In this document: piece after piece, positions 47,608 to 56,347 of the stretch
Layout of the letters: the number at the start of each line of letters is the position of its first letter
Position numbering within the stretch: the first letter of the stretch is position 1
Origin: Flavobacteriales bacterium
GTDB taxonomy: Bacteria; Bacteroidota; Bacteroidia; Flavobacteriales_F; PHOS-HE28
Direction: 5' to 3'
Assembly: GCA_016721825.1 (NCBI GenBank)
Contig: JADKHI010000003.1
Span: 62,001-126,000, forward strand
Length of the DNA stretch: 64,000 nucleotides
Translations under genes and position numbers: made by a program
The notes under the pieces: generated by a model
Told to the model about the DNA's origin: nothing
The model's input: the letters and a program-made list of their open reading frames with translations, nothing else
Databases searched by the model: none

Positions 47608-49794
47608 ATGTCCCTTTCCCGTTCCCTGGTATCCGCCTTGCTGGCAGGCGCGCTCGCGTTCACTGCTTCCGCCCAGCAGAAAGAGCTCACCCTGAAGGAC
47701 GCCGTGCTGAAAGCCGGCACCGACCTCGCACCCCAGCGTTTGAGCGGACTGCAATGGATCCCGAACACGGATACGTATTGCTTCGTGAAGGACTCCTTGC
47801 TGCTGAAAGGCGGCGCGGGCAAGATGGCCGATGTGCCCGTGCTCAGCTTGAAAGAGGTGAACGACGGACTGAAGCGCAAGGAAGCGATCAAGCGGCTGCC
47901 GCCTGTGACCTGGACCGGCGCGAACCTGTTCTACTTCGACGTGGACAGCATCACCTACCAGTACGACGTATCGAAGAAGGCGATGCTGTCGCACATGGCC
48001 CTGCCCTCCAATGCCGAACACCAGGACCACGATGCCCTTTACACGCAGACCGCTTACACCCTAGGCAACGACCTCTACATCCACACCACGCGCCAACGCG
48101 AGCACACCCTCCGCGTAACGAACGATGGCGCTGATGGCATCATCAATGGAGCAAGCACAGTGCACCGCAACGAGTACGGCGTGGAGAAGGGCACCTTCTG
48201 GAGCCCCAATGGCGACCTGCTCGCCTTCTACCGACTGGACGAAACGATGGTGACGCCCTACCAACTGGAGGACATCAGCACCAAGCCCAGCACCTTCAAC
48301 AGCATCCGCTATCCCATGGCCGGGCAGACCAGTCACCACGCCACCATCGGCGTGTTCGACACGCGGACGAAAAAGACGGTGTTCCTCAACACCGGCGAAC
48401 CGAAGGACCAGTACCTCACCAACCTGGCTTGGGCACCGGACCAGAAGAGCTTCTTCGTGGTACACCTGAACCGCGCCACCGACCACCTGCGCGTGGTGCA
48501 ATACGACGTGGCCACGGGCAAGGCGATGAAAGAACTCTTCGAGGAGAAGGATGCGAAATGGCTGGAGCCGACGCACTCCATGCAGTTCCTGAAGAGCGAC
48601 CCGGACAAGTACCTCTGGTGGAGCCAGCGCGACGGCTTCCCACACCTCTACCTCTACAGCCTTAGCAAAGGCTTGGTTCGCCAGCTCACCACCGGCAACT
48701 GGGTGGTGAAACGTGTGATCGGCCTGGATGCGAAAGAGGCCAACCTCTTCGTGGAAGGTACGGGGTTGATCGACCCGAAGGATCCGAAAGGCGCCACCGA
48801 AACGCAGTTGTACCGCGTGGAGATCGCATCGGGAAAGACCACCCGCCTCACTGAAGAAGCAGGTACGCACACGGGCGCCCTCAACACCAACGGCCGCATG
48901 CTCCTCGACACCTGGAGCAGCCAGTCCGTCCCGGGAAAGGTCGACCTGCGGGAAACGGCTTCAGGCAAGCCTTTGAAGAACCTGTTAACTAGCACCAACC
49001 CGCTGAAAGACCACAAGGCTGGCACCATCGAGCTGTTCTCTATCCCCGGCGAGAATGGGGACCGACTGAATGCGCGGCTGATCAAGCCGAGCGGCTTCGA
49101 TGCGTCCCGCAAGTACCCCGTGCTCTTCTATGTCTACAACGGGCCGCACGTTCAGCTGATCACCAACAGCTTTCTGGGCGGTGCTTCGCATTGGATGCTG
49201 CAGGCGGCGGAGCGCGGCTACCTCGTGTTCACCGTGGATGGCCATGGCAGCGACAACCGGGGCCGGGACTTCGAACAGGCCATCCATCGCCAGTTGGGAA
49301 CGGTCGAAGTGAAGGACCAGTTGCACGGGGTCGCATACCTGAAAGACCTTCCCTATGTGGATGACAAGCGCATGGCGGTCCATGGCTGGAGTTTCGGTGG
49401 CTTCATGACCACCTCGTTGATGGTGAAAGCGCCGGGCACCTTCCAGGTCGGTGTGGCCGGTGGCCCGGTGATGGATTGGAGCATGTACGAGGTGATGTAC
49501 ACCGAGCGCTACATGGACACCCCACAGGAGAACCCCGAAGGCTATGCCACATCCGCGCTACCCGACAAGTGCGACAAGCTGCAAGGCGACCTGCTGCTGA
49601 TCCACGGCGGCATCGATGACGTGGTGCTGCCCGAGCACAGCTACGCTTTCATCAAGAACAGCGTGAGCAAAGGTGTTCAGCTCGACTTCTTCGTGTACCC
49701 CGGCCATCCGCACAACGTGCGCGGTAAGGACCGCTTGCACCTGATGACGAAAGTGTTGGACCACATCGACCGCGTGATCCAGCCGAAGCCTTAA
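47608..49794 (+). CDS. Dipeptidyl-peptidase IV-like serine peptidase (S9 family)
   Basis: 728 residues. Signal peptide ends TASAQ near 23. The N-terminal part (about 40-470) is a DPP-IV-like propeller with blades such as FWSPNGDLLAFYRLDE and YLWWSQRDGFPHLYLY. The C-terminal alpha/beta-hydrolase has the nucleophile in HGWSFGGF (Ser595), Asp670 in HGGIDDVV and His702 in GHPHN, so the catalytic triad is complete. DPP-IV enzymes release dipeptides, preferably X-Pro, from peptides in the periplasm or at the surface. No sorting domain, so probably periplasmic. Its stop shares a TTAA palindrome with the convergent M28 gene. Confidence 0.92.
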   Translation: MSLSRSLVSALLAGALAFTASAQQKELTLKDAVLKAGTDLAPQRLSGLQWIPNTDTYCFVKDSLLLKGGAGKMADVPVLSLKEVNDGLKRKEAIKRLPPVTWTGANLFYFDVDSITYQYDVSKKAMLSHMALPSNAEHQDHDALYTQTAYTLGNDLYIHTTRQREHTLRVTNDGADGIINGASTVHRNEYGVEKGTFWSPNGDLLAFYRLDETMVTPYQLEDISTKPSTFNSIRYPMAGQTSHHATIGVFDTRTKKTVFLNTGEPKDQYLTNLAWAPDQKSFFVVHLNRATDHLRVVQYDVATGKAMKELFEEKDAKWLEPTHSMQFLKSDPDKYLWWSQRDGFPHLYLYSLSKGLVRQLTTGNWVVKRVIGLDAKEANLFVEGTGLIDPKDPKGATETQLYRVEIASGKTTRLTEEAGTHTGALNTNGRMLLDTWSSQSVPGKVDLRETASGKPLKNLLTSTNPLKDHKAGTIELFSIPGENGDRLNARLIKPSGFDASRKYPVLFYVYNGPHVQLITNSFLGGASHWMLQAAERGYLVFTVDGHGSDNRGRDFEQAIHRQLGTVEVKDQLHGVAYLKDLPYVDDKRMAVHGWSFGGFMTTSLMVKAPGTFQVGVAGGPVMDWSMYEVMYTERYMDTPQENPEGYATSALPDKCDKLQGDLLLIHGGIDDVVLPEHSYAFIKNSVSKGVQLDFFVYPGHPHNVRGKDRLHLMTKVLDHIDRVIQPKP

Positions 49795-51017
49795 GGCGTA
49801 CGAACGAAACGGACGGTACGCGACACACCTTCAGCCTCGACCCGCACGAGGTAAGTGCCGGCCGATAACATGGACGTCGGCAACTCGTACTGGTGTGCGC
49901 CGCTCGTAAGTAGACCATCCTCGATCACATATACCGTACGCCCCATGGCATCGGCAAGGGTGATCCGCGCACGGCCAGCGTGGCGCAGTTCGAACCAGAG
50001 CTTTGCCTCCTGGCCGGCAGGGTTCGGATACACACTAAGTGAGGTGACTTTCGGCAAGGTTGTTTCCGCCACTGTGGAAGGACCGTTCACGGGTACCGCG
50101 AGCACCGCGGTCGTTGCAATGCTGAGCCGCGTCAGCCCCTGCCAGTACGGAAGGTCCATGTACTGCAGCAGGTCCGTCGGCGTGTGGTAATGCGGATTGC
50201 CGTCGTTGTCGAAATCCTCGATCACCAGGATGGCCCCATAGCCTTCGGTCCAGAACGACGCATGGTCACTGTAGACGGCGCCTGGGTTGTTGATGGCGAT
50301 GTTGAGGTTCAGACCATAGGTGCTGTTCACCATCAGCGCCGTGTCCTTGATGGCCAGGCTATTTGCGGTCGGTCGCGCGTGGATGCGCATGAGCCCATCA
50401 CCATCCCCATCGTAGCTGATGGCATCCATGTTGATCACCGCAGCGATGGTATCGTCATTGGCGGCGGCCACTCCCGCGTAGTAGGCACTGCCCACCTTGC
50501 CTTGCTCTTCCTCATCCCAAAGGGCGAACACGATCGTGTTCTCGAAGGAATAGGGCGCAAGCACGCGCATGGCTTCCAGCACGCTGCAGGTGCCGCTCCC
50601 ATCATCATCCGCCGCTGGCGCGTTCACCGGTCCGCCGGGCATGGCATCGTAGTGTCCACAGATCACCACCTTCCTGTCCGGATGCACCAGACCGGTCTTC
50701 ACGGCGATCACATTCTCACCAGTGCTTCCGCCGAAGGCCTGCACAGTGGGTGTGTAGCCCATGGCGGCGATCCGCTGCTGCAACCAATCCGCGGCCAACG
50801 CATTGCCCGCGTTGAACTTGTTCCTGCTCAGGATCGTCTCCGGGCCGTTCCCCACGTCCACGGGTTCTTCGCCCGTAAGGCGTTCCAGGTCCCACACAAG
50901 GGAATCGATGCTGACGCTACTGATGGCCCCAGCAATGGAGGCATCTTGAGCCTTCAACACTGCGGGTGCTGAGATCAGGAATGCAAGACCGGCGACGGAC
51001 AGGTATCGTTGGAGCAT
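49791..51017 (-). CDS. Secreted M28-family metallopeptidase with T9SS type A sorting domain
   Basis: 408 residues. Signal peptide ends VLKAQ near 24. The catalytic domain has zinc-site residues in ICGHYDAMPGG, APAADDDGSGT, the catalytic glutamates in LWDEEEQGKVGS, NMDAISYDGDGDG and SDHASFWTEG, all typical of M28 aminopeptidases. The last 80 residues are a type A sorting domain (SVYPNPAGQEAKLWFE, SAGTYLVRVE, RTVRFVRT). It is therefore expected to pass the outer membrane through T9SS and act on extracellular peptides, next to a periplasmic DPP-IV-like enzyme. A TAACTTGC element lies three bases before its ATG. Confidence 0.9.
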   Translation of the reverse strand: MLQRYLSVAGLAFLISAPAVLKAQDASIAGAISSVSIDSLVWDLERLTGEEPVDVGNGPETILSRNKFNAGNALAADWLQQRIAAMGYTPTVQAFGGSTGENVIAVKTGLVHPDRKVVICGHYDAMPGGPVNAPAADDDGSGTCSVLEAMRVLAPYSFENTIVFALWDEEEQGKVGSAYYAGVAAANDDTIAAVINMDAISYDGDGDGLMRIHARPTANSLAIKDTALMVNSTYGLNLNIAINNPGAVYSDHASFWTEGYGAILVIEDFDNDGNPHYHTPTDLLQYMDLPYWQGLTRLSIATTAVLAVPVNGPSTVAETTLPKVTSLSVYPNPAGQEAKLWFELRHAGRARITLADAMGRTVYVIEDGLLTSGAHQYELPTSMLSAGTYLVRVEAEGVSRTVRFVRTP

Positions 51018-51020
51018 GCC

Positions 51021-51028
51021 GCAAGTTA
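51021..51028 (-). promoter_or_regulatory. -7-like element for the M28 peptidase gene
   Basis: Minus strand TAACTTGC, three bases (GGC) before the ATG. The same octamer lies before the cytochrome and the glycosyltransferase-methyltransferase genes. Confidence 0.4.
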
Positions 51029-51091
51029 GCGTCGGCCTCCCCTTCCGGCAGCTACCGCAATGACGGCCCGAGGCCCATGGCGATCAACTCA

Positions 51092-51997
51092 TCAATGAGC
51101 CATGCCATCATCCCAACGCGCCCGAGGCCTTGGCCCCAGATCCTTGCCACCGGCGAAGAACACGATCAGCACGCTGGCCGCAATGAAAATGAGGCTGAAG
51201 AGGGTAACGTAGTCCACATCCAACAAAAGGCCAGCGAAATGCTCGGGCGCGAACAAGGTCGGCACATCGGACATGATCTCGTTGTTGGGCGGCAGGATGG
51301 GCGTGACGAAGAAGGCCGTGTTGCTCACCACCTGCGCAAGCATGAGGACCACCCCGCTGTGTGTGTTGTTGTACAACCAGGCCAGCAGGATGGTGAGGCT
51401 GATCATGCAGCCATGGAAAACGAGGATCGGATACCCCGGAGGTACGCCCTCGTTGATGACCACCATGGGCAGATACCACATGCCCCAGCAGTTACCGATG
51501 ATGAGCGTACTGACCAAGGCTGAATAGCGCATCTGAAGGCGCGTGAGGCAGAACTTCATCCAACTCGTCTCCTCGACGAAGGCGATGCCGAAGATGAAGG
51601 GCAGGGTCACCAACCAGCCGTCCCAGAAATGCGGCATGGCCAAGCCTACCCCGGGCCATTTGCCCAGAAGCAAGGCTACCGCGCCGATGCCGAGGTAAGC
51701 GAAGAGGAACTTCCAGATGCCCGCAGCGAGGTACCATTTGCCGGGCACTTTCCACACAAGAAAGCTGCTGAAAAGATTGCGGATACCAGCGCCGCGCTCC
51801 AACCACCATGTAATGCCAACACAGGCCAATAGCGGCCCGAAGACCCGGAACCTGAAAAGCATGTGAAGTCGAGGGTCATCGTGCAAATGCCCGCCAGGGG
51901 GCAGCACGAACCACACGTAGGCCACGATCGCGAATTGCAGACCCAGGGTCAACAGTACGAACGTTGTGACCGGATTCCGGGCAACGAAAGATTTCAT
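51092..51997 (-). CDS. CPBP (CAAX protease/bacteriocin-processing) family membrane protein with altered active-site residues
   Basis: 301 residues from the ATG at 51997, with about eight hydrophobic segments. The layout matches CPBP intramembrane proteases: motif 1 is VEETSWMKFCLTRLQ near 150, motif 2 is WGMWYLP near 185 and motif 3 is LAQVVSN near 225. In active members motif 1 has EExxxR and motifs 2 and 3 each carry a His. Here the Arg is Met, and the two His are Tyr and Gln, so only the Glu pair remains. I infer a non-proteolytic relative. An ATG at 52012 is an alternative start. It lies between the M28 and cytochrome genes on the same strand. Confidence 0.7.
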   Translation of the reverse strand: MKSFVARNPVTTFVLLTLGLQFAIVAYVWFVLPPGGHLHDDPRLHMLFRFRVFGPLLACVGITWWLERGAGIRNLFSSFLVWKVPGKWYLAAGIWKFLFAYLGIGAVALLLGKWPGVGLAMPHFWDGWLVTLPFIFGIAFVEETSWMKFCLTRLQMRYSALVSTLIIGNCWGMWYLPMVVINEGVPPGYPILVFHGCMISLTILLAWLYNNTHSGVVLMLAQVVSNTAFFVTPILPPNNEIMSDVPTLFAPEHFAGLLLDVDYVTLFSLIFIAASVLIVFFAGGKDLGPRPRARWDDGMAH

Positions 51998-52065
51998 AGA
52001 GAGTGGTGCCAAGCTATTCGGAAAGTCCGAATACGCGGCAACCTCTCAAGAAATTCTTCGCCACA

Positions 52066-54063
52066 TCACCTCGCGAGCACCACCACGCGCTCCACGAAAA
52101 CGCGGTCCTCTGTGCGGATGGCGATCAAGTAGGTGCCCTCGGCCTGGGGCAGGTCCACGGTCCATTGACGTTGACCGTTCGGCTGTGTACGCGCCACCAA
52201 GGCACCCCGCGCATCGTACACCTCCAGCTCAAGAACCCGTTCGTTCAAGCCCACCACCGTTAGCCTCCCATCACGGACAGGGTTCGGATAGATACGTACA
52301 CCCAGTTCCGTTAGGTCATCCACAGCGGTGGAGAGGTCCGTGAAGCTCTCATCCTTCACCAGCACCGGACTGTTGTCCGTATGGTCGAACATGGTCTTGA
52401 AGGTATCGATGGCCGTGGAGTTGTAGGCGAACATTTCGGTCATGTACCGGGGCGGAGCGCTCTGGTACCAGAAGCGCGTTCGAATGTTCAGCGTGCCTGC
52501 GTAGCCGTTCAATGGAACGTGGTAATGCACGACATCCGAGCCGCTGCCCTCAATGCCAAGGTCATCCCGGTTGAAATCGATGTCGCTGGCGGACACCCCA
52601 TCCACGGTGGTGGTGTCGTAGGCGTAGTGCGCCGCAGTGAAGCCTGCTGGTGCCAGGCGATTGTCCTTCAACTTGCTGGAGGCCCGTTCCAGCACGGTGG
52701 TGCGGTCTCCGTTCACGTCGGCCATCACCTGCTCGTAGATCTGCGCTTGGTCGGGTTGCGTGATCATGTCGTAGTGAGGCTCCCAGGAGGGGTCATGGCC
52801 CACCACATCATAGGTGCCGTCCCAGCCTCCACTATGGAAGAGGGTATCCCCTTCGTCGTTGGTCACCGCCAGCTCGACCCATGCGCGGCGCGCCGGATAG
52901 CCGCTCGGGAACTTGTGGCCGGCCAGGTTCGTGAGCTTCACGTCCACGAAGGCGGTATCGCTAGTACGGTCGACCATGGAAGGCTCCATGAGCAAGCTGT
53001 TCTGCTGCAGCATGCGGTTGGTGCGGGCGATGGTGCTGTCGAACTGGGTCTCGGTGGCCGTAAGCCCCAGCTCATCAATGTGGTTCTTCAGCAGGTTCAA
53101 CATGAACACGTTGGCACCGGCGAAATGGTGCATGCCGAAGGGCGCTCGCGGTTGCAGGAAAAGGTAGTTCGCGGAGAGCACCACACCCTCATTGATGCGC
53201 GGCACATGGCAACCCTGGCAGGTGATGCCATCGATGTGCTCCTTGTTGTTGAAGGAGCTATTGAGCCATTCATGGTAGGTGGCCTGCTCCACGAAGGTGC
53301 CCCCTGTGAGGTTACCGTTCAGGTCCGCTGTTTCCGTGATCAACGTATGGCAACCGGCACAGAGACCACCATCGTTGATGTGCTCCCCGTACTGCGGCTC
53401 GTAACCAACGAATGCCGTCATCGGCGCCCCGAACAAGGGCTGTGGGTCGTCAGGGCCGCCGAACGGTCCGTAGAGCGGCCGTCCCAAGGTGTCCAACCGC
53501 AGGTTGCCCGAATGCAGGATACCGATGCTGTCCGCGCTCTGCATGTGGCAAGGCACACAGCTCACACCATCCAGCGCGGTCTCGTCCTGTTCCAGTTCAG
53601 CGATGGAATAAGGTCCCTGCCCAAGGAAATGCTTGTTGTAGCGGCCCATGGGTGCGTGGCAGCTAGTGCACTTGTCCTCCAAGGCGGCCTGGTGGGCGGG
53701 GTTCACCTGCACCTCATGGCTCACCTTGGCGCGCCAGAAGGGGTCACGGGCGCTATTGCCCATCATGCTGCTACGCCAATCGTCCGTTACGTTCACATCC
53801 ACGCCGCCCGGAACGGTGGTCATGGCGAACCCGGAGGGATCATGTCCGTGGCACCCGCTGCAGTTGCCACTGGCCTTGAAGTAGGTGTTGATGCCGACCG
53901 ACAACGCCCCGTTGCCGGCCCGATACTCCGCTACTTCCTCCGCTGAGTGATAAGCATGTGCACTGGGCACACCGCCGCCGGACCAGGAGACGAACAAGGT
54001 GACCAGACCACCAATGGAGGCGACCACGACCGAGCGCAGAAGAAGGGTAGAACGTTGGGCCAT
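52066..54063 (-). CDS. Five-heme c-type cytochrome with T9SS type A sorting domain
   Basis: 665 residues from the ATG at 54063. An N-terminal hydrophobic segment (SVVVASIGGLVTLFVSW) serves as signal. Five CxxCH heme-binding motifs: CSGCH 68-72, CTSCH 132-136, CVPCH 169-173, CAGCH 235-239 and CQGCH 282-286. Beyond about 340 the chain has no hemes and includes beta-rich segments (LTNLAGHKFPSGYPARRAWV). It ends in a type A sorting domain (RIYPNPVRDGRLTV, EGTYLIAIRT, ERVVVLAR). Heme attachment happens in the periplasm, so the loaded cytochrome would then have to be exported by T9SS to the surface. Electron donor and acceptor are unknown. Confidence 0.88.
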   Translation of the reverse strand: MAQRSTLLLRSVVVASIGGLVTLFVSWSGGGVPSAHAYHSAEEVAEYRAGNGALSVGINTYFKASGNCSGCHGHDPSGFAMTTVPGGVDVNVTDDWRSSMMGNSARDPFWRAKVSHEVQVNPAHQAALEDKCTSCHAPMGRYNKHFLGQGPYSIAELEQDETALDGVSCVPCHMQSADSIGILHSGNLRLDTLGRPLYGPFGGPDDPQPLFGAPMTAFVGYEPQYGEHINDGGLCAGCHTLITETADLNGNLTGGTFVEQATYHEWLNSSFNNKEHIDGITCQGCHVPRINEGVVLSANYLFLQPRAPFGMHHFAGANVFMLNLLKNHIDELGLTATETQFDSTIARTNRMLQQNSLLMEPSMVDRTSDTAFVDVKLTNLAGHKFPSGYPARRAWVELAVTNDEGDTLFHSGGWDGTYDVVGHDPSWEPHYDMITQPDQAQIYEQVMADVNGDRTTVLERASSKLKDNRLAPAGFTAAHYAYDTTTVDGVSASDIDFNRDDLGIEGSGSDVVHYHVPLNGYAGTLNIRTRFWYQSAPPRYMTEMFAYNSTAIDTFKTMFDHTDNSPVLVKDESFTDLSTAVDDLTELGVRIYPNPVRDGRLTVVGLNERVLELEVYDARGALVARTQPNGQRQWTVDLPQAEGTYLIAIRTEDRVFVERVVVLAR

Positions 54064-54086
54064 CGGATCAATAGGCTTGCAGACCG

Positions 54087-54094
54087 GCAAGTTA
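54087..54094 (-). promoter_or_regulatory. -7-like element for the multiheme cytochrome gene
   Basis: Minus strand TAACTTGC, 23 bases before the ATG at 54063. This position supports 54063 over the upstream ATG at 54126. Confidence 0.4.
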
Positions 54095-54165
54095 GGAGCA
54101 TGGGCGACCGTTGCGCCACACTCCACGGGCCATTCTTGAACTCCGAAGGGGGAATAACAGGCCGG

Positions 54166-55584
54166 TCAGGCCTTGCGGCAGATGGCGATGGTGCTGAGCC
54201 CGGTGCCCGGCACCACCTTGTCCCAGATCCGGAACAGAGGGACCAGGAAGTTGTAAACGCGCAGCTGGAACGGGGTGATGCGCTTCTGCTTGCCGATCTT
54301 GTTGGCGAAGAACCATGCCAGTTTCCCCGCCTTGTTGAAGTAGAACTGGTGCTCCACGGTGAAGCCCGCTTCCTTCATCTTTCCCTCCAGCTCCCCCTTC
54401 TCGTAACGGCGGAAGTGGCCCAGCTCCTTGTCGAAATCGCTGTAGTAGGCCATGCCGAAAGGGACAAGTATCACCAAGCGACAGCCTTGGGGCACATGCT
54501 CGAACAGGTATCGAAGCACCGCCCGATCATCATCGATGTGCTCCAACACGTTCAGGAACACCACGCTCTCCGGTGCGAACTTCGTCAGTACGGAATAGTC
54601 CTCGCGCAGCGTCATGTCCAGCTTCGAGAACTGCAGGCGACGGATATGGCCCCAGCGCTCGCGCAACGGATCCAGGTAATCGTCACGGTAGTCCGTCAAC
54701 ATCACGTTCTGGTGGCGACGGAAGAAGTTGCTCATGTTACCCCGGCCACAGCCTAGCTCAACCACGCGGTTCCCCAACCATGGCTTCACGCTCTCGTACA
54801 TCCAGGTGTTGAACTTCGGGGCCTGTTCGATGGCATCGAGGGTCACTTTCCCAGGGTCGCTGTAGTTGGAGGAGAATCGGTAGCGCACAATGAACCAGAG
54901 GGCAGCAAGGCCGTCGGTCCAGCCGATCTTCTTGCCTTCGTTATAGCTACGCCCGTTGTAGTTGATGGGCACCTCGAACATGCGGAAGCGGTTCAGCGCG
55001 CACTTGGCCGCCAGCTCCGGTTCAATGCCGAACCTGTTGCTGACCAAGGGAATGGTCTGGATGGCCGCCCCGGTGAACGCCTTGTAGCAGGTCTCCACAT
55101 CCGTCCAATTGGTGTCGTTCAGCAGGTTGCTGGCGAACGTGAGGAACTTGTTGAATTGGGCGTGCCAGAAGAAGAGCACCTTGCGCTCAGCCCCGGCGAA
55201 GCGACTGCCGAAGACCACTTCAGCGCGCCCATCGAGGATCGGGGCCAGCATGCGTCCGTAGTCGCGCGGGTCGTATTCCAGATCGGCATCCTGGATGATG
55301 GCCAGGTCACCGGTCATCTCCGCCACGGCGCGGCGAATTGCAGCACCCTTGCCTTGGTTCTTAGGCTGCTTGAAGATCCGCACCCGCGTGGGTTCTGCAG
55401 CGGCAAGCTCCTCCATCACCTGCCAGGTCCCATCCTTGCTCCCGTCATCGATGATGATGAGCTCCCGTTCCAATCCCCCAGGGAGCGGAACGCCCAACAC
55501 TTGCTCCGCACAGGCGAAGAGGCTGTCCTCTTCGTTGAAGGCAGCCATGAGAATGGAGAGCTTTCGGAATGCGGGAACGGACAT
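54166..55584 (-). CDS. Bifunctional GT2 glycosyltransferase / SAM-dependent methyltransferase
   Basis: 472 residues with two fused enzymes. Residues about 8-245 are a GT-A glycosyltransferase of the dolichyl-phosphate mannose synthase type: LSILMAAFNEEDSLFACAEQ, ELIIIDDGSKDGTW, GKGAAIRRAVAEMTGDLAII and the DxD-like QDADLEYDP. Residues about 270-440 are a class I methyltransferase: RVVELGCGRGNMSNFFRRH, SVVFLNVLEHIDDDRAVL, LVILVPFGMAYY. The pair probably builds and modifies a lipid-linked sugar, at the inner face of the cytoplasmic membrane. A hydrophobic C-terminal stretch is not clear. Neighbouring genes (a GT-C protein at 56348) fit glycan work. Confidence 0.87.
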   Translation of the reverse strand: MSVPAFRKLSILMAAFNEEDSLFACAEQVLGVPLPGGLERELIIIDDGSKDGTWQVMEELAAAEPTRVRIFKQPKNQGKGAAIRRAVAEMTGDLAIIQDADLEYDPRDYGRMLAPILDGRAEVVFGSRFAGAERKVLFFWHAQFNKFLTFASNLLNDTNWTDVETCYKAFTGAAIQTIPLVSNRFGIEPELAAKCALNRFRMFEVPINYNGRSYNEGKKIGWTDGLAALWFIVRYRFSSNYSDPGKVTLDAIEQAPKFNTWMYESVKPWLGNRVVELGCGRGNMSNFFRRHQNVMLTDYRDDYLDPLRERWGHIRRLQFSKLDMTLREDYSVLTKFAPESVVFLNVLEHIDDDRAVLRYLFEHVPQGCRLVILVPFGMAYYSDFDKELGHFRRYEKGELEGKMKEAGFTVEHQFYFNKAGKLAWFFANKIGKQKRITPFQLRVYNFLVPLFRIWDKVVPGTGLSTIAICRKA

Positions 55585-55636
55585 GGAAGGATGGCGGTGA
55601 ATGAACGGATCCCCGCATTTGCTCCGGGGATCCAGC

Positions 55637-55644
55637 GCAAGTTA
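55637..55644 (-). promoter_or_regulatory. -7-like element for the glycosyltransferase-methyltransferase gene
   Basis: Minus strand TAACTTGC, 52 bases before the ATG. Confidence 0.35.
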
Positions 55645-55706
55645 ACGATCGCGCTTTGCGCCCAACGTGGCACCAGCGCTTCCGCAGAAGACCTGTACGA
55701 AGTGGC

Positions 55707-56270
55707 TCAGCTACCGCGCTGGCTGCTCTTGCGCATGGTGGTGCCGGCTGACTTCGCCTTCGTCCCTGCGCCGGCTTTCGGTGCGTTGGCCTTCTTCGCT
55801 GCGGGGTCGGCCTTGGCCTTGGTCACTTTGGTCGCCTTCTTCTCACCCTTCGCTCCTTTCTCTTCCTCCTTCTCTGCTTCGGTCGCCGCGGCCGCGAATA
55901 CGCCGGACTTCAACAGCTGCGCGTACCAAGTGAAGAGCTTGCGGACGTCGCTCACATAAATGCGGGAACGATCGTGGGTGGGCAGGGCTTCGGCCAGCTT
56001 CTTCCACAGCCCATCTTCCGGTCCTTTCGGATCCAGGGAGGCAGCTCCTTTCTCCACCTCGTTCAGCTTTTGCAGCACTTCGCGCAAAGGCACATCATCA
56101 CCCGTGGTGAACATGCTGATCTCGTCCAGCGAGCTCACCTTCAAGTTCGGATGCACAGGAATACGCTTCCCATCCTCAAGGGATTCGGCGATGATGGCCT
56201 GACGGCCTTGGGCCACGATGCGGTACAGTCCGGACTTGCCGGTGACAGAGATGATCTTCGAAAGGTCCAT
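55707..56270 (-). CDS. DUF5606-domain protein with Lys/Ala-rich tail
   Basis: 187 residues from the ATG at 56270 (MDLSKIISVTGKSGLYRIVA). Residues about 1-60 match the pattern of DUF5606, a small domain of Bacteroidota (SGLYRIVAQGRQAIIAESLE, GKRIPVHPNLKVSSLDEIS). Residues about 60-125 are a helical extension and the rest is a low-complexity Lys/Ala/Thr tail (KKATKVTKAKADPAAKKANA), reminiscent of DNA- or RNA-binding tails. Function unknown. The upstream in-frame ATG at 56327 would add a non-conserved leader and is not used. Confidence 0.8.
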   Translation of the reverse strand: MDLSKIISVTGKSGLYRIVAQGRQAIIAESLEDGKRIPVHPNLKVSSLDEISMFTTGDDVPLREVLQKLNEVEKGAASLDPKGPEDGLWKKLAEALPTHDRSRIYVSDVRKLFTWYAQLLKSGVFAAAATEAEKEEEKGAKGEKKATKVTKAKADPAAKKANAPKAGAGTKAKSAGTTMRKSSQRGS

Positions 56271-56336
56271 GCGTTGCGCTTGAGGGAGCAAACATAACGG
56301 ATGGATGCCGCCTTGGTGCTGATCCATGGCCCCGTC

Positions 56337-56344
56337 TATCTTCG
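56337..56344 (+). promoter_or_regulatory. -7-like element abutting the GT-C gene start
   Basis: TATCTTCG, three bases before the ATG at 56348. Same spacing as at 34105. Confidence 0.35.
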
Positions 56345-56347
56345 GCG

